Shown: positions 1 to 12,480 of the stretch, piece by piece
How positions within the stretch are numbered: the first letter of the stretch is position 1
How the letters are laid out: the number at the start of each line of letters is the position of its first letter
Assembly (NCBI RefSeq): GCF_033958435.1
Contig: NC_134138.1
Coordinates: 181,768,798-181,832,797, forward strand
Length of the DNA stretch: 64,000 nucleotides
Direction: 5' to 3'
Source of the DNA: Carettochelys insculpta
Taxonomy: Eukaryota; Chordata; Testudines; Carettochelyidae
The notes under the pieces: model-generated
Seen by the model: the letters and a program-made list of their open reading frames with translations, nothing else
Told to the model about the DNA's origin: nothing
The model's database searches: none
Translations under genes and position numbers: made by a program

Positions 1-3000
1 TCACTTAATGACATTTAAAAACTACACTTATAAAAAACAGCAGGGCTTTGGATCCTAGCACCAACCTCCATCACTATGTTGGCAGGTTTGAGTATTGCTG
101 GTCTCACAAGTTGAGACCCAAAAAGAATTTAGAAGAAGCATCTCTGGAGGAGAGGAGGCATTATATACTTACATGCTTCTCTTTGCAACTGCAGCCAACA
201 CAGAAAGCTGCTATAAGCTGTAGTGTCTCATATTCAAATACTGGGAAAAACAAAGCTCCTTTAATAGGATACAGCAAACCCTTCTGAGATGTGAACCTCA
301 CTATAATAATCTATAATTTTGCCACTTCCAGGTTGAATGACTATTATGAGATGTAGGAAGGGCTACCTCTGAAGATCACTCTGAAATTTTAGCTAGGATA
401 GACTGTGGCTCACCCTTCTTTTAAATGTGGCAAGCTGAGATGATCTTGCAACATCTGGGTTCTGAGTTCCGCACAAGCACACAGTTCCCTTCTTGTACAA
501 TCTAAACTCTTGATTGTCAAGTACAACCCCCTCCTTGATCGATGACCACTATGCCCCAAAGACTACTTCTACCACTTTGCCCCAATATATCAGTTATGAA
601 TTACTGGAAGACTTTTTCTATCTTTCCCAAAGAAGAACTCCTGGGAACAGGTGGCAGAATTCTTAGTGCTGAACCCTGAGCTCTAGGAGTCACTCCTTAT
701 GCCTGCCAGAGCCCAACATTCGTAAAGATCTTAGAAGACAGTGAAAGATGCAATTTTGCTATCCGTTTTTCGCTTTCAGTGTCACTTCTGAGGAAAGTTT
801 GTATTACCACGAATGGGTATGTACTGATAACGCTGCAGAGGGCTCTGTCTTGTGTGCAAGTGATGTTTATTGTTTTAAAATTATTATCAACATACCCAAA
901 TAAAATATGAATAATTGCTTACAGTAATTCTACATTATTCTTGTATCTTTTGTTTATTAAAGAATCTCACCCACCTGATTTGCTCCACTTGAAAATAAAA
1001 GTCCATGTCAGCTCTTTAAACTAATCGTGTCTTCCTGCTTCCCGAACGCATATACACAGTGGCACCAAAAACCACTGCAGATCCTGGGATGAGCGGGCAG
1101 GGGGCCCCGGCTTTGTGCCCTGGAAAGAGCAGGGCCCAGTCGAAAGGGCAGGGCCTAGGGCACTTTCCCCTCAGAAGCTGTCCGGACAGTGGTACTGGAC
1201 TCTCTCCACGCTCTCTCCCAGCCACACACAGGCAGAGAAGTGCTGCCATGGCACTTCAGAAGGGCCCTGAGCTCCAGCTGTTGCTGCTGCCAAAAGGCGG
1301 GGCCTGGGGGGCCATTGCCTCCTTTGCCCCTGAGCATATAATCAGTATTAGCTACAGAAAACCTGTAGTTACAACTCATATTCTCTATTGGCACTGCACA
1401 AAACCCACTCTTTTTTCACGTTCCAGGTATTTCCTGGTTTGTGGGCCATATCATCTACATCCAAGTACGTGAGTGCACCGGAAGTGTGCTGCCAAATGCA
1501 TCGAGCAGTACGCTTATCGGCTGAAGTATTTAGGGTCCCTGAAACATGCAATGCCAGAAGTTTCAGTTTTGATGGGCAGAACTGGAATCTTCAAGGACTG
1601 CTTTTTACAGCATGTAATATATTGTTCTTTCCATCATAGAGCAATGATTTTTGTGCTGTGTACACATTATGCAGTGAATACATTTACATTAATTTCACAA
1701 GACAAGGAGGAATCCCACTATATTTACACCTGCACAGAGTTCATCTCATGAGTACTGTGCAATATTTACATTAAGATGCCAGTCATTAAATGGCTGCTTA
1801 TATTCCCTCAGCAATTAAAGCCTTGTCTAATTTGTGCACAGAAAAAGCAACAAATACTTCCTAGCAAGATAATTAATGTATTTGGCCTTTACTGACTACC
1901 ATAAATTGAAAAAATCAATGCACAAAGAACAGGTTTCCATGAAACTGTAAGAACATAATGGCCTGGTTAAATACATGGCTGTAGTTTGTATTTTCCAGGA
2001 ATTCAAGTTATTCTACAGATTCAGCAGCAAAGAAATATGTGGAGGTAAATAACAAATTGCAGAAGATTGTGCTTATTTCAGTGATGAAAAGAATATTAGC
2101 AAGGCACTGGCTCTTTGTAGGAATGTACAGCACTTTAGGAAATCCAATCTCTTCAGAATATTATTGCATGCTCAGCATCTCACAGATTCAATAGCTAGTG
2201 CCAATCATATACTTTTGCATTTCACATCTTGTATAGACTGTGAGGACTGATACATATGTTTTAATGAATTTTCATCAATTCAAGGTTAAAATGTGTGAAT
2301 ATCTGAAAACGCCCCATGACTGTGGGTAGCTGATGCAGTCTGTGTTTTGCCAGGGAATGAATGTGAGCAACTGCAATGTTACGGTTGCCTGCTGCTCCCA
2401 GAACTTCTACCATGGCAGGGTAGGAAAAAAATAAACATACTTGTGAGGGGCTTGTTAAATATAAATGGCCATTACTTTACATGAAGCATTGTCAGGTTTA
2501 TTTGTAAAAGGACCTCAAATTGCCTGAACTGAATTTGTTTGATCTTTGTACCAGGGGCAGCTGCAACTAGCTCTCAGCTATGGTGCATTCCATTATGAAT
2601 GGTAGTGAATTTATAATGGAATGGTATGGATGGTTTTTATAATCAGAAAAACACACTGACCTTAACACTACACAGGTGGAGCAGCATAATGACCCGGCAA
2701 TTGTAAGCGCATCAGTTCCTGGGGAAAAGTTCAATGAGATTAACTCAGCACGTATCCCAAAATCAACATAAGTGACAAAATACAGAACATTGTGTTTTCT
2801 ACCAAAATATATTTTGCCTATGCCAAGATTTCATTTATTTGATTTTTTTTCTAAGGAGTATTTTTTAAATGCATTAACTGTGTACATTCTTTTCTGTTAA
2901 GGGATATTATAATACAGCAGATGCGGATGCTACAACAGTGAATTGTGCTTTTAATTTTTTTTAAATTAAGTATAATGATCTTTGCAGACTGCTGAAAATT

Positions 3001-4200
3001 AAGCATCAGATTTCATTTAGCCCAGGAAGGAAATAAAATAAATCATCCCACTAAGATATGATAAACACAGACTACACACTGGCTCTTTAGGAATCATCAT
3101 AAGAAGATGCTCAGAATGAAAGAGTTTCAATAGACAGCAGTCAGCCAGATTTCCATTTAAGCAACCAATATATTTGCATTGGTATAGCCACGTAAGCTTC
3201 ACCACAAAGGAAGATAATTTCAGTGTCCTGTACTAGCATAGACCTTGTATCAAACACAATTCAAAGGCACAAAAACCACAGCTGTGTTCTCTGCATACAC
3301 TTTGTCCAATATCGAAGTACAGAATGATGAGAAAACTCTATTTTTCCACGACCAGCTATTCACTTAAATCTTAGGAAAATTTCAGAGAGAAATAATCATG
3401 AACTACTAAACTTGTGAAGCTTTAATCATATCATGGGCCAAATCCAGCTGTCAGTACTCAGGAAAAATTCCAAAGGATCGCACAATATGTCACAATAAAA
3501 TAACTATAATTTTCAATAACCCACAGTACAAGAAAATTAGTAACATTTTAATTCAACTCAATCATGGCCACCACATTTCATTTTGCAACTTCAATCAATC
3601 CCCTCTGTTTCATTTGCTTTTTATAGCTTCATTTTATTACCATGGAAGCATGCAGACGTCTAGAAACATCCTCACACACAAAAAGATGGTAATAGTCTTC
3701 TGTAAGTGTCTAATCTGTGCATCTCTTGAGTCTGCTGCCCTGAAAACTAAAATTCATACTTATCCCCCTTCTTCTCCATGATGCTCAAGAATGACCCAGA
3801 AAATTTACATAGACAGACTAAAATTTCATAACAACATGAACAAAAAAGCCACGGTGCACCAAAAGCACCACCGTAAAAGTGTGAATTCAGCAAAATGACA
3901 AAAATGAACAAGAAAAGGAAAACAAACAGAAAAAAGTAACAATTCAGCAAGAAACTACCATCTGCCAACATCCTTAATTATAAAATAATTCCATTTGATT
4001 ACATTTCACCTATATTTAAAAATCCACCTGCCAAATATATAAAATACATGAACTACAACACCCTTCTCAAATTCTCCTCATTTTGAGGGATGTAACTCAC
4101 GATAGTCCCAAATTTACCTACATTTCAGCAGGGCCAATAGCCATTGCAAGCCTGGGAGCAAGGTGGGAGGGGAGCTATCTCCTGCACCCCACCTGCCCCA
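1..4200. other. No recognisable gene or repeat
   Basis: I see no convincing exon, RNA gene or named repeat here. The DNA is mostly AT-rich. An exception is a GC-rich patch at about 1060-1330 that is open in several frames on both strands, as expected of GC-rich non-coding DNA. The short ORF at 48-287 matches no family I know. Confidence 0.5.
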
Positions 4201-4217
4201 CCATCAGAAGGGGAGGG

Positions 4218-5400
4218 GTTGTCATGATTTAACCCTTTAAATGGTTAAATCCAGAGAGTGTTCTCTGTTGGCAAGCAGCCAAGTGAGTCCATAGGAAGAG
4301 AAAGCAATTTTTTTGGAAGCAGTTACCTGCTGAAAAGTCTTCTTTTGTGTGGACAAAGGAGAGAGAGACACACACAGATGTTTAAGCCTGAGCAAGCTTA
4401 ATGACTTCAGTAAATAGCCTCAAGGAAATATTGGCATACAGACATGTAAGGAGAAAGGAAATGTTTAGTCAGACACTATCAGGTAATTTTTTATTTTGGG
4501 TCTGACACAGGACTTTTCATGCTGGCTGATGTGCCCCTGCATACACTGTAACTTTTAAACTGAATCCTGAGGAACTAATTCGCTGCACTTTAATTTTCTT
4601 CTCTTTTTTTAGTTGCTCTGTAACACCTAGCAACCAAGTATGCTTTATCACATATATCTTTTGCTTTGTTAATAAATTACCTTTTTTAAGGCAATGATTT
4701 GATTTCTGTGTCCTTGTCATGATCATGATGGTTAGCCAGCAGCCTGGGAGTAAAAGGGTTAACCTCCTTAGCCAGGTGGAGTTGGCCTATAGGAATGTAG
4801 GTAAGAATTAAATTTTGGCTCCTCCCTCTTCTGTTCTCTGTTCCTTCTTCTTCTTTCCAGCCATGGGAGAGAGACACACAGAATATCTCTCTCCAAGAAC
4901 AGCCCCTCCAATTTTCTGTTAGTAGGGTAATGTTTAAATAGATCCATTAGGCTTTATTGTTTTATGGTTTTGGAAGTGGGATCTGATGTCTGTGCACTTT
5001 TTAGAAATGTTCTTTTACTCTCCTTGTAACTAAGTTCTAGGCCCCTGGTGGAGACTCCCATGTGTTTTATTTTGTAACTCTTCCATCTAGTTATGAGGCT
5101 TGCAACCCAAATATTGTTGTAAAAATAAAAGTTCTTACTTTTTCTTTTTATTAACCTGGTATTGGTTAATGTTTGTGTCCTGGTTTTTACTTTTGGAGCT
5201 AAGATTTCCCAAGTAGTCTCTCCCTGGTTTCTTTATTATTACTTGGGTGGTGGCGGCACATTTTATCCCCAAAATCTAAGGTTTTTAGGATTTTTGGGGG
5301 GAAGTTTATACCAAAACCTGGTAGATAAGGTTTTGGAGGTACTTTTGCTGGCCCCCACTTCTGCATTTGTCTTGCTAGAGTGGGGAAGGAGCCATGACAG
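4218..5400 (+). repeat. LTR-like repeat sequence, two related segments
   Basis: Two segments begin alike with TGTCATGAT (about 4218 and 4714). Each runs into an AATAAA-like signal followed by a T-rich stretch (about 4670-4690 and 5126-5150). The second ends near AGTGGGGAAGGAGCCATGAC at about 5399. This layout resembles retroviral or Gypsy LTRs, but I see no flanking duplication and no gag, pol or env next to it. A related 3' portion lies at 7861-7937, beyond the CR1. The family is not identified. Confidence 0.35.
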
Positions 5401-5655
5401 TCCTAGATAAGGGACTCTGTACATGCATACCTAAGACTGAAATGTCAGCTATCAGACTGCAGCTTAATTTCTTCCTCTTTATTTTTAAGCTCTATCCTAA
5501 GGAAGTGTTAAGAACTTGAGGCTACCTGACAGGGAGAAACCCCAAGTGTGTCTTCCTGTTTTTTAAAAAGAGGTTTTCTCATTGGATGGTGGCAGCTACC
5601 TCTCAGGGTCAGAGAATCTATGACCTTGGGAAAGTTTTAAGCAAAAGGAAGAAGG

Positions 5656-6984
5656 GTGAGCAGTAACATACAGACCCTTGATTTCAGAAGAGCAGACTTT
5701 GACTCCCTAAGAGAACGGATGAGCAGGATCCCTTGGGAAATGAAGATGAAGAGGAAAAGAGTTGAAGAGAACTGGAAGTATTTTAAAGAAGTCTTACTGA
5801 AGGCACAGGAACAAACAATCCCGCTGCATAGTAAGAAATGCAAACATGGTAAGCAACCAGCTTGGCTTAACAGGGAAATCCTCAGTCAGCTTAAATTCAA
5901 AAAGGATGCATACAAGAAATGGAAATGTGGACAGTTAACAAAGGAGGAGTATAAACATACAGCTGGAGAATGCCGGGCAGTAATCAGGAAAGCGAAAGCA
6001 CAATTGGAACTGCAGCTGGCAAGGGATGTGAAGAGTAACAAGAAGGGTTTCTACAAGCATGTGAACAATAAACAGGTTATCAGAGAAGGTGTGGGGCCAT
6101 TACTGGATGAGGGAGGTAACCTAGTGATAGATGATGCAGGAAAAGCTGAAGTACTCAATGCTTTTTTTGCCTCAGTCTTCACGGACAAAGTCAACTTCCC
6201 CATGACAGTCCTAGACGATGCAGTATGGGAAGGTGGAAGGAAGCCATCTGTGGGGAAGGAACAAGTTCTGAGCTATCTAGAAAAACTAGATGTGCACAAG
6301 TCCATGGGTCTGGATTTAATGCACCCCAGGGTACTGAGGGAATTGGCAGAGGTCTAACCCTAACCCTAACCCTAACCCTGACCTTTGGCCATTATCCTTG
6401 AAGACTCTTGGAGATCGGGGAAGATATCAGATGACTGGAAGAAGGCAAACATAGTGTCCATCTTTAAAAAAGGGGAGAAGGACAATCCAGGGAACTATAG
6501 ACCCATCAGCCTTACCTCAATCCCTGGAAAAATAATGGAGGGGATCCTCAAGGAATCCATTTTGGAGCACTTGGAAGAGGGGAAAGTGATCACAAGTAGC
6601 CAACATGGATTCACCAGGGGCAAGTCCTACCTGACCAATCTGATTAGCTTCTATGACGAGGTAACAAGCTCTGTGGACATGGGGAAGTCAGTGGATGTGA
6701 TATACCTTGACTTCAGCAAGGCTTTTGATACAGTCTCCTACAACATTCTTGTCCATAAGTTAAGGAAATATGGATTGGATCGTTGGACTATAAGATGGAT
6801 AGAAAGCTGGCTTGATGGTCAGGCCCAACGGATAGTGGTCAATGGCTCAATATCTGGATGGTGGTCTGTTTCAAGCGGAGTGCCGCAAGGCTCGGTTCTG
6901 GGGCCGGTGTTGTTCATCTTTATTAATTACCTGGATGAGGGACTGGGTTGCACCTCAGCAAGTTTGTGGATGACACAAAACTAG
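5656..6984 (+). pseudogene. CR1 ORF2 remnant: linker, RT fingers and palm
   Basis: The first open piece (5656-6357) holds the CR1 region before the RT, with KPAWLNREI, a lysine-rich stretch and DKVNFPM-type motifs. It stops at a TAA made by the telomeric repeat. The second piece (6385-6984) restarts in the same protein with [24 protein letters not shown], a catalytic-palm motif [14 protein letters not shown] and [13 protein letters not shown], which are classic CR1 RT blocks. A frameshift near 6940 puts the second palm motif in another frame. The product would have been the RT that copies CR1 RNA at the target site. It cannot be functional here. Confidence 0.9.
6355..6383. repeat. Short interstitial telomeric repeat inside CR1
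   Basis: Four perfect TAACCC units (6355-6378) followed by a degenerate TGACC. Upstream CR1 sequence ends at LRELAEV and downstream CR1 resumes at LAIILEDSW. The telomeric units therefore sit at an internal CR1 position that normally holds roughly a dozen unrelated bases. Patches like this are known to arise when telomere repeats are added during repair of a chromosome break. Confidence 0.92.
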
Positions 6985-7767
6985 GGGGAGAGGTACATAG
7001 ATTGGAGGGTAGAGAGAGAATCCAGAGGGACTTGGATAAATTGGAGGACTGGGCCAAAAGAAATCTGATGAGGTTCAATAAGGAGAAGTGTAGAGTCCTG
7101 CACCTGGGGCAGAAGAATTCCAAACATTTTTACAGGCTGGGGACTGACTGGCTCAGCAGAAGTATGATAGAAAGGGACCTAGGGGTTATGGTGGATGAAA
7201 GGCTGGATATGAGTAAACAGTGTGCCCTGGTAGCCAAGAAGGCTAACGGCATACTAGGGTGCATTAGGAGGAGCATTTGGAACAGATCTAGAGAAGTAGT
7301 TATTCCTCTTTATTCGGCACTGGTGAGGCCACATCTAGAATATTGTGTCCAGTTTTGGGCCCCCCAGTATAAAAAGGATGTGGATCTGCTGGAGCATTGT
7401 TCAGCGAAGGGCAACAAAAATGATTAAGTGGCTGGAGCACAAGGCCTATGAAGATAGGCTGATGGATTTGGGCTTGTTTAGTTTACAGAAGAGAAGACTT
7501 AGAGGTGATTTAATAGCAGTCTTCAGCTTCCTGAAGGGGAGCTCTAAAAAGGAGGATGAGACACTGTTCTCAGTGGTGTCAGATGGCAGAACAAGGAGTA
7601 ATGGTCAGAAGTTGAAGCAGGAGAGGTGTAGGTTAGATATTAGGAAAAACTACTTCACCAGGCGGGTGGTGAAGCATTGGAATGCGTTGCCTAGAGAGAT
7701 GGTGGATTCTCCATCCCTTGAGGTTTTTAAATCCCGGCTGTACAAGGTCCTGGCTGGGATGACTTAG
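6948..7767 (+). pseudogene. CR1 ORF2 remnant: RT palm and C-terminal region
   Basis: After a frameshift the RT continues from 6948 with [10 protein letters not shown]. Intact CR1 elements usually have FADD here, so one residue beside the catalytic aspartates is changed. It continues through the thumb and C-terminal blocks (IQRDLDKLEDWAKRN, GCIRRSIWNRS, LYSALVRPHLEYC) to about 7427. A second frameshift around 7390 moves the reading to another frame, which ends at 7767 with FTRRVVKHWNALPREMVDSP, the conserved CR1 C-terminus. The 3' UTR follows directly. Confidence 0.9.
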
Positions 7768-7860
7768 TGGGGGTTGATCCTGCTTGAAGCAGGGGGCTGG
7801 ACTAGATGACCTCCTGAGGTCCCTTCCAGCTCTGTGATTCTGTGATTCTGTGAAAAGGCT

Positions 7861-7937
7861 ATAGAGGCAAGGTATTTTAAGGTCTCTTGTGGGCTCCCAC
7901 CTTCTGCACTCAGTGTCAGAGTGGGGAACAGCCTTGA
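7861..7937 (+). repeat. LTR-like 3' segment matching 5310-5400
   Basis: This segment aligns by eye with the end of the LTR-like block upstream of the CR1: a TAGA..AAGGT run, then GGGCTCCCACCTTCTGCA, then AGAGTGGGGAA. The CR1 copy therefore lies between two related segments. Beyond it, up to 8320, I see nothing identifiable. Confidence 0.4.
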
Positions 7938-8328
7938 TTGGGGCCAAGTACAAAAGGGGCATGGCTTAAGGCAGTCAGCCCTGGTGCGACCCCCACCCCC
8001 GCGGTCCTTTGAAATCTTGGGTCTTGAGGCAACTGCCCCCTTTGACCTGCCTGTCAGTGGGCCTGTTTCATTTTATATAAATTTTGTGTCCTCTCTCTTT
8101 TATTGAGAAAGATTATTTACACTAGAAAAACAGTATTAGATAGTTAGAAAAAAATGTATGTAGAGATGAAATGCTTAGAGAGAAATGTATTTACTCCCCC
8201 CACACAAAGGACAGAATCCTACAGTATTTTAAGTTTCTTGCATGCATAATTTTTGTAGCCTTCACTTTGGATCTTTATAATGCCCTGCATCCCACTGCTG
8301 GTGTTCTGAGAGGTATGTTTTCACGATG

Positions 8329-8763
8329 GCTGGGTCTACATGTGCCCCTTCCTTTCAAAAGGGGCATGTTAATGAGCGGGTTCGAAAGATGCTAATGAGG
8401 CATTGCAATGAATATGCTGCACCTCATTAGCATAATGGCGGCTGCGGTGATTCGAAAGTGCGGCTTTCCTAATCACACGCCGTCCGTGGAGATGGGACCT
8501 TCTGAAAGGACCCTCCCAGTTTTCGAAAGCCCTTCTTCCTATCTGGTGATCAGAAGAAGGGCTTTCGAAAACTTGGGGGGGTCCTTTCGGAAAGTCCCGT
8601 CTCCACAGGCGGCGCACGATTCGAAAAGCCGCACTTTCGAATTGCCGCAGCCACCATTATGCTAATGAGGCACTGCATATTCATTGCAGCCACTCATTAG
8701 CATCTTTCGAACCCACTCATTAACATGCCCCTTTTGAAAGCAAGGGGCACGTGTAGACACAGG
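8329..8763. mobile_element. Foldback MITE (GTCTACAC-ended)
   Basis: The element is almost one large imperfect palindrome. Its ends are GCTGGGTCTACATGTGCC and, inverted, GGCACGTGTAGACACAGG. Inner arms repeat AATGAG, TTCGAAAG and CTCATTAGCAT in mirror order around a centre near 8540. The flanking 5-mers are CGATG and GGATG, a 4/5 match. It has no coding capacity. The terminal bases match the Harbinger copy at 51689, which suggests mobilisation by a related transposase. Confidence 0.85.
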
Positions 8764-8768
8764 GGATG

Positions 8769-9127
8769 TGTGACAGGCTGCTGGCTAGGTGATCTGAGTC
8801 AGACCTCATCATACCAGCTCCATTAGGAAAGATCAAGCCTGAGGAGCAAATGGAGAATTGTTGTGGGCCTCATTAGCCACAGGGCTACATAAGGCTGGGA
8901 GGAAGAAGGAAGGGGAGGAGCCAGGAGTGAATGGCTATGCTCCCTAGCTAGCTGCAGAAGCTAGCAGTCCTTGAGCTGGCAGTTCTGCAGTTCTGCACAC
9001 AGAAGGTGGTGGGACCTGACACTGATAATAAAGAGCACAAGTGATTGCACTGAAAGAGAGGTCTCTGGCTGGTTTCTGGGTGCAAAGGGGTCAAAGGTTG
9101 AGGGGCCTCTGCACAAACCCTGTTACA
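8769..9127 (+). mobile_element. Solo-LTR-like segment
   Basis: It begins TGTGACAGG and ends CCTGTTACA, giving inverted TGTNACA ends typical of retroviral LTRs. A TATA-like ACATAAGG lies near 8887 and an AATAAA at about 9025 with downstream T/G-rich sequence. It starts right after the presumed target duplication of the neighbouring MITE. I find no clear 4-6 bp duplication of its own and no internal retroviral genes, so it would be a solo LTR of unknown family. Confidence 0.5.
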
Positions 9128-9129
9128 CT

Positions 9130-10150
9130 GCGCCTGTGCATTTAATCCCCTTTTCCCTACCCTTTGTCTTGTGTTTCTAGTCTGGAAACTTTTCTGCGTT
9201 AGGACAGTGTTTTCTTACGTTCCTTTGCAACATTTAATACATTTGGGAGGCATAACTCCAATATAAAATTATTAAAGGTAATATGAATACAGGGCTAGAT
9301 TCTGAGATAGGCCATAGGAAGTACGGAGTGCTGACCGGGAGGCAGGGGATGAGATATTCACTCTGCTCAGGGGAGACAGAAAACTACACTGGGTCTATTT
9401 TTAGCACAGTAGACTTCCTGAAACGTCAGTGTAACTTCACTGCCAGGCAGACTGGAGAGGGGAGAATCATGACTCTCCCCTTCCTACCCCCTTCCACATG
9501 CCTGTGTGAGAGGTGCACCCTCTGTGGACCCTGCTGCCCCTCTAGCACTGAAAGCACTGAAGGAAGACAGCAAATGGGGGTAGGGGGCAAAGAACTTTAT
9601 TAACTTTTAATGGCATGTAGGATGAGCCACAACCTGGACTATAAATTATGTACACCTAATATAGGACTAGTCCTGCAAAATGTGGTATTTGGACTAAGTT
9701 AATGGGAGCTGAACATACAAGTACTACGTAGGACTGGGCCCCTGAGGTTGACTGGAGGACCTAAGTGGCAACAGTATTTTCTACACAGAGACTCACTTAA
9801 TCTCTGTTGTCAATGGTGAAGGTTAAAAAGAAAGCAAAATCTGTTCTCTATCAATCAGATTTTGACACTTCTTGTGGGAAACAGAAAGAATCTATATTCT
9901 CTACCCACATTCCTTCTATGTGAGCTTTGCTGGCTATATTCCCAGCTGAAATTACACCTTAGATTGTGGTAATCTAAATCAAAGCCAAAGTGGGGGTGAA
10001 GCTGAACAAAGAATCCAGGTTGCATAACCAGTTCCCTGACACCGCATCCGCCTGCTCTGCTGCACATATTGGGTCTGCAGCAGATGATCTGACTTTGAGG
10101 TCTTCAAATGAACCAGCTCTCTCTTCCCCCACCCCTCAAAACATTTCTGA
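9130..10150. other. No recognisable gene
   Basis: Mixed-composition sequence with several short ORFs (for example 9283-9603), none resembling a known family. I see no repeat structure. Confidence 0.4.
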
Positions 10151-10151
10151 G

Positions 10152-10611
10152 TAGGGTGACCATCCATCCTGTATTAGGGCCCTCCCTCCCCCTCGACCTC
10201 GCTGACCTTCCCCTACTTATTTTTTAAAAGGGACTAATTGTCCCATATTTGGGCCTAACACCGGCTGACCTTTTCTGCCAGCAGCAGAGCAGATGCTGAT
10301 GCTTCCCTGGGGCTGGGGGGGACTCGGGGGAGACAGCTGCGGCTTCCCCTGGGCTCCTGGAGGCTGCTGCTTTCCTGGGGCTGGGGGCTGGCAGCTTCCG
10401 CCACTCTCCTGGGACTTGGGGCGTGCCGGTGGCTGCGGCTTCCCTGGGGCTGGGGGTGTGGGGGCCGGCAGCTGCCGCTGCTTTCCCAGGGCTCGGGGAG
10501 TGCCAGCGGCTGCGGCTTCCTTCCCAGCTCCCCAGGGCTTCCTGGAGCTGTCTCCTGCTCCCCACATATCTCCCTCTCCCATATTTGGGACAGGGAGATT
10601 TGGTCATTCTA
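10152..10611. mobile_element. TAGGGTGACC-ended DNA transposon, non-autonomous
   Basis: The ends are inverted: TAGGGTGACCATCC on the left and GATTTGGTCATTCTA on the right. Inside the left end is CCCATATTTGGG, echoed as CCATATTTGGGACAGG near the right end. Elements with TAGGGTGACCAG ends and ATTTGGG subterminal repeats are common in reptile genomes. The core (about 10283-10560) is GC-rich, with loosely repeated CTGCGGCTTCCC / CTGGGGCTGGGGG units, and produces long overlapping ORFs that are not genes. Confidence 0.6.
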
Positions 10612-12262
10612 TTTCCGAGCCAAGAACTTACATATCTCTCACGCTGAAAGATGATATTTTATTGCCAACACTACAGGTTTTGTGCAAACTACTGCAATTG
10701 GTATGACATGGTAGGCATCTCTTTGTTGTTGCTGAAATACAAGTTCTCCTGTCCTAAAGTTTAGCCTATCATGTTTTGAAAGGCAAGAAATGTCTTCGTT
10801 GCCATGGCTATTTTTTTTTTTTTTTTTTGGTATTACTAAACCCGTGACTCCAAAACCCCATTGGATGTTGTGCTATGGTGTTCCATTCCACTTCTGGATC
10901 CCATATGCCTACAATAAGGTTTACAGGCTAATTTGCTCTTCAGGAAAGATTGTACGGATCTACTATTCCTCAGGCTTTAGCAGTTATATAGCAGCAGCAC
11001 ACTGGGGGGAAATGATATCCTAGACATCTAGGCCTAAAAAGGGGTGAATTTAGGATTAATGAGCCTGAACGCATGAACATTTTGAGTTGTCCAAGGCAGA
11101 TTCTTCCTTCTATCCCAAATTCCCCACCATCCCACCACAGTCTCCCTTTAGTTCTCCGAGAATGATTACTGCATTCCTCCCATTACTGAGCCTGTGATTC
11201 CTAACAAGGGAGGTAGCTTAGCTTACTTTAGTGGGTATGAGAGGGCACCAGCAGTTCACACCCACTGCATTGTTCAGCCTTGAACACACCAGTGCCTCTG
11301 AGCCCCCTATAATGGTGGTGTCAGGATGGGCCCTGCCTTACTTTTACTCTCAACCTCTTCAGGACCAAAGTTATATGGCTTCTTTTCACTGGCTCCCTGA
11401 TCTGTTGGCAGAAGCAGAGGCAGGTCAAACTGGTCACTCAGTTTAATATGAGAAAATGGTGAATAAGGCTATAAATTATGTTATATTTTTGCACAATGAA
11501 AATGGTCAGAGGTCTAGAAATATAGAAGTAACCCTCACAGCATTTACCTTGGCTTCCATGCTGTGTTTGTGACAGTCGCTCAGGCAGGTAGCACTGTGGG
11601 TTGCCAAGAAAATCCCAGGGAAAAGAATACTGCCCCAGGAAGTAGCGTACTCAAGAGCTTGCTCAGCATCTCACTTGCTCTATTCACAAAAAAAAAAAGG
11701 GGGAAAAGATGCCTCTGCCAACATAGAGGAGTTAATGCAGCATGTACCTGGATGGTCACCAGCACTCCTGTTTGAAGGAGGATGTATGGAGAAAGAGAGA
11801 ATCAGGAAGATTGACAGAGTAAGTCTTGGGAAACTGAACTAGACAAATCAAAGAGGAAGGTTTTCAGGATCGGCGTCTGCGAAAGTTGATGAAGAGAATA
11901 GATTTAAGACAGGAGTCCTCTATTAAAGAGCAGACATGCTTTTTGGTGAGATTGGGAGTCCCAGGCCTGAATACAGGGTCACTCCTGAAAACTGGTCTCT
12001 GAGTACTTGGCAGTAATACCCCTAAATTCATTTTAGTCCCTGTTCATGATAGCACTCACTTTACAGGTTTCAGATGGGAAAGTTCTGAATTAATTTAGGA
12101 ATAAGTTAGTCCTGTAGCTCTAGCAGAAAACAGAAACAGGAAGGATTATGCATTCCTGCTTGGTTTCATCATTAGTTGGGACTTGCAGAATAAGCAGTAA
12201 GGATTTATGATTTTAGAATTTCGCTTACATTGTCTGTGCCTATTCCCTGAGTTCCCTCAGAG
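10612..12262. other. No recognisable gene; poly(T) tract
   Basis: A T run lies at about 10811-10829 and an A run at 11688-11698. No exon, RNA gene or repeat family is recognised. Confidence 0.4.
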
Positions 12263-12480
12263 GAAGTATAATTTTAGTGGTGAAAAATTCTATGTGACAA
12301 GCATAAAATAGCATGCTGAGCTCAAACAAGACTGTCAGACCTTTCTTACAGATGCTGAGGAACTCAGGATCGAAACCTGAGGATCATCCACATCATGGGT
12401 TTGTGAGTGCATTAACTATTGTTTTGGTAATCAGAACCACAGTTTGGAAGATACCTGTGAATGGACTACATCCTAAAGTG
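12263..12480 (+). repeat. Inverted duplication, left arm
   Basis: About 218 bp that reappears as the reverse complement at 13110-13327 with roughly 94 percent identity by eye. The shared sequence includes GAAAAATTCTAT, GCATGCTGAGCTCAAAC and GATCATCCACATCATGGG. The arms are about 630 bp apart. I do not recognise it as a transposon end. It could be unique DNA copied in inverse orientation or an unrecognised dispersed repeat. Confidence 0.9.

Larger units (their letters stand above)
5640..7855 (+). mobile_element. CR1 LINE, 5'-truncated
   Basis: A non-LTR retrotransposon copy that lacks ORF1 and the endonuclease domain. It begins in the linker before the reverse transcriptase domain and runs through to a typical CR1 3' UTR. 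The 3' UTR holds GGACTAGATGACCTCCTGAG and ends in tandem ATTCTGTG units (about 7833-7854), the usual CR1 tail in place of poly(A). The coding part is broken into several frames and is interrupted by telomeric repeats at 6355. The left boundary is approximate. The 5' truncation is normal for CR1, whose reverse transcription often stops early. Confidence 0.93.

Noticed and set aside
1059..1472. Host coding exon in a GC-rich patch
   Set aside because: Open on both strands, no splice sites that define an exon and no familiar protein sequence.
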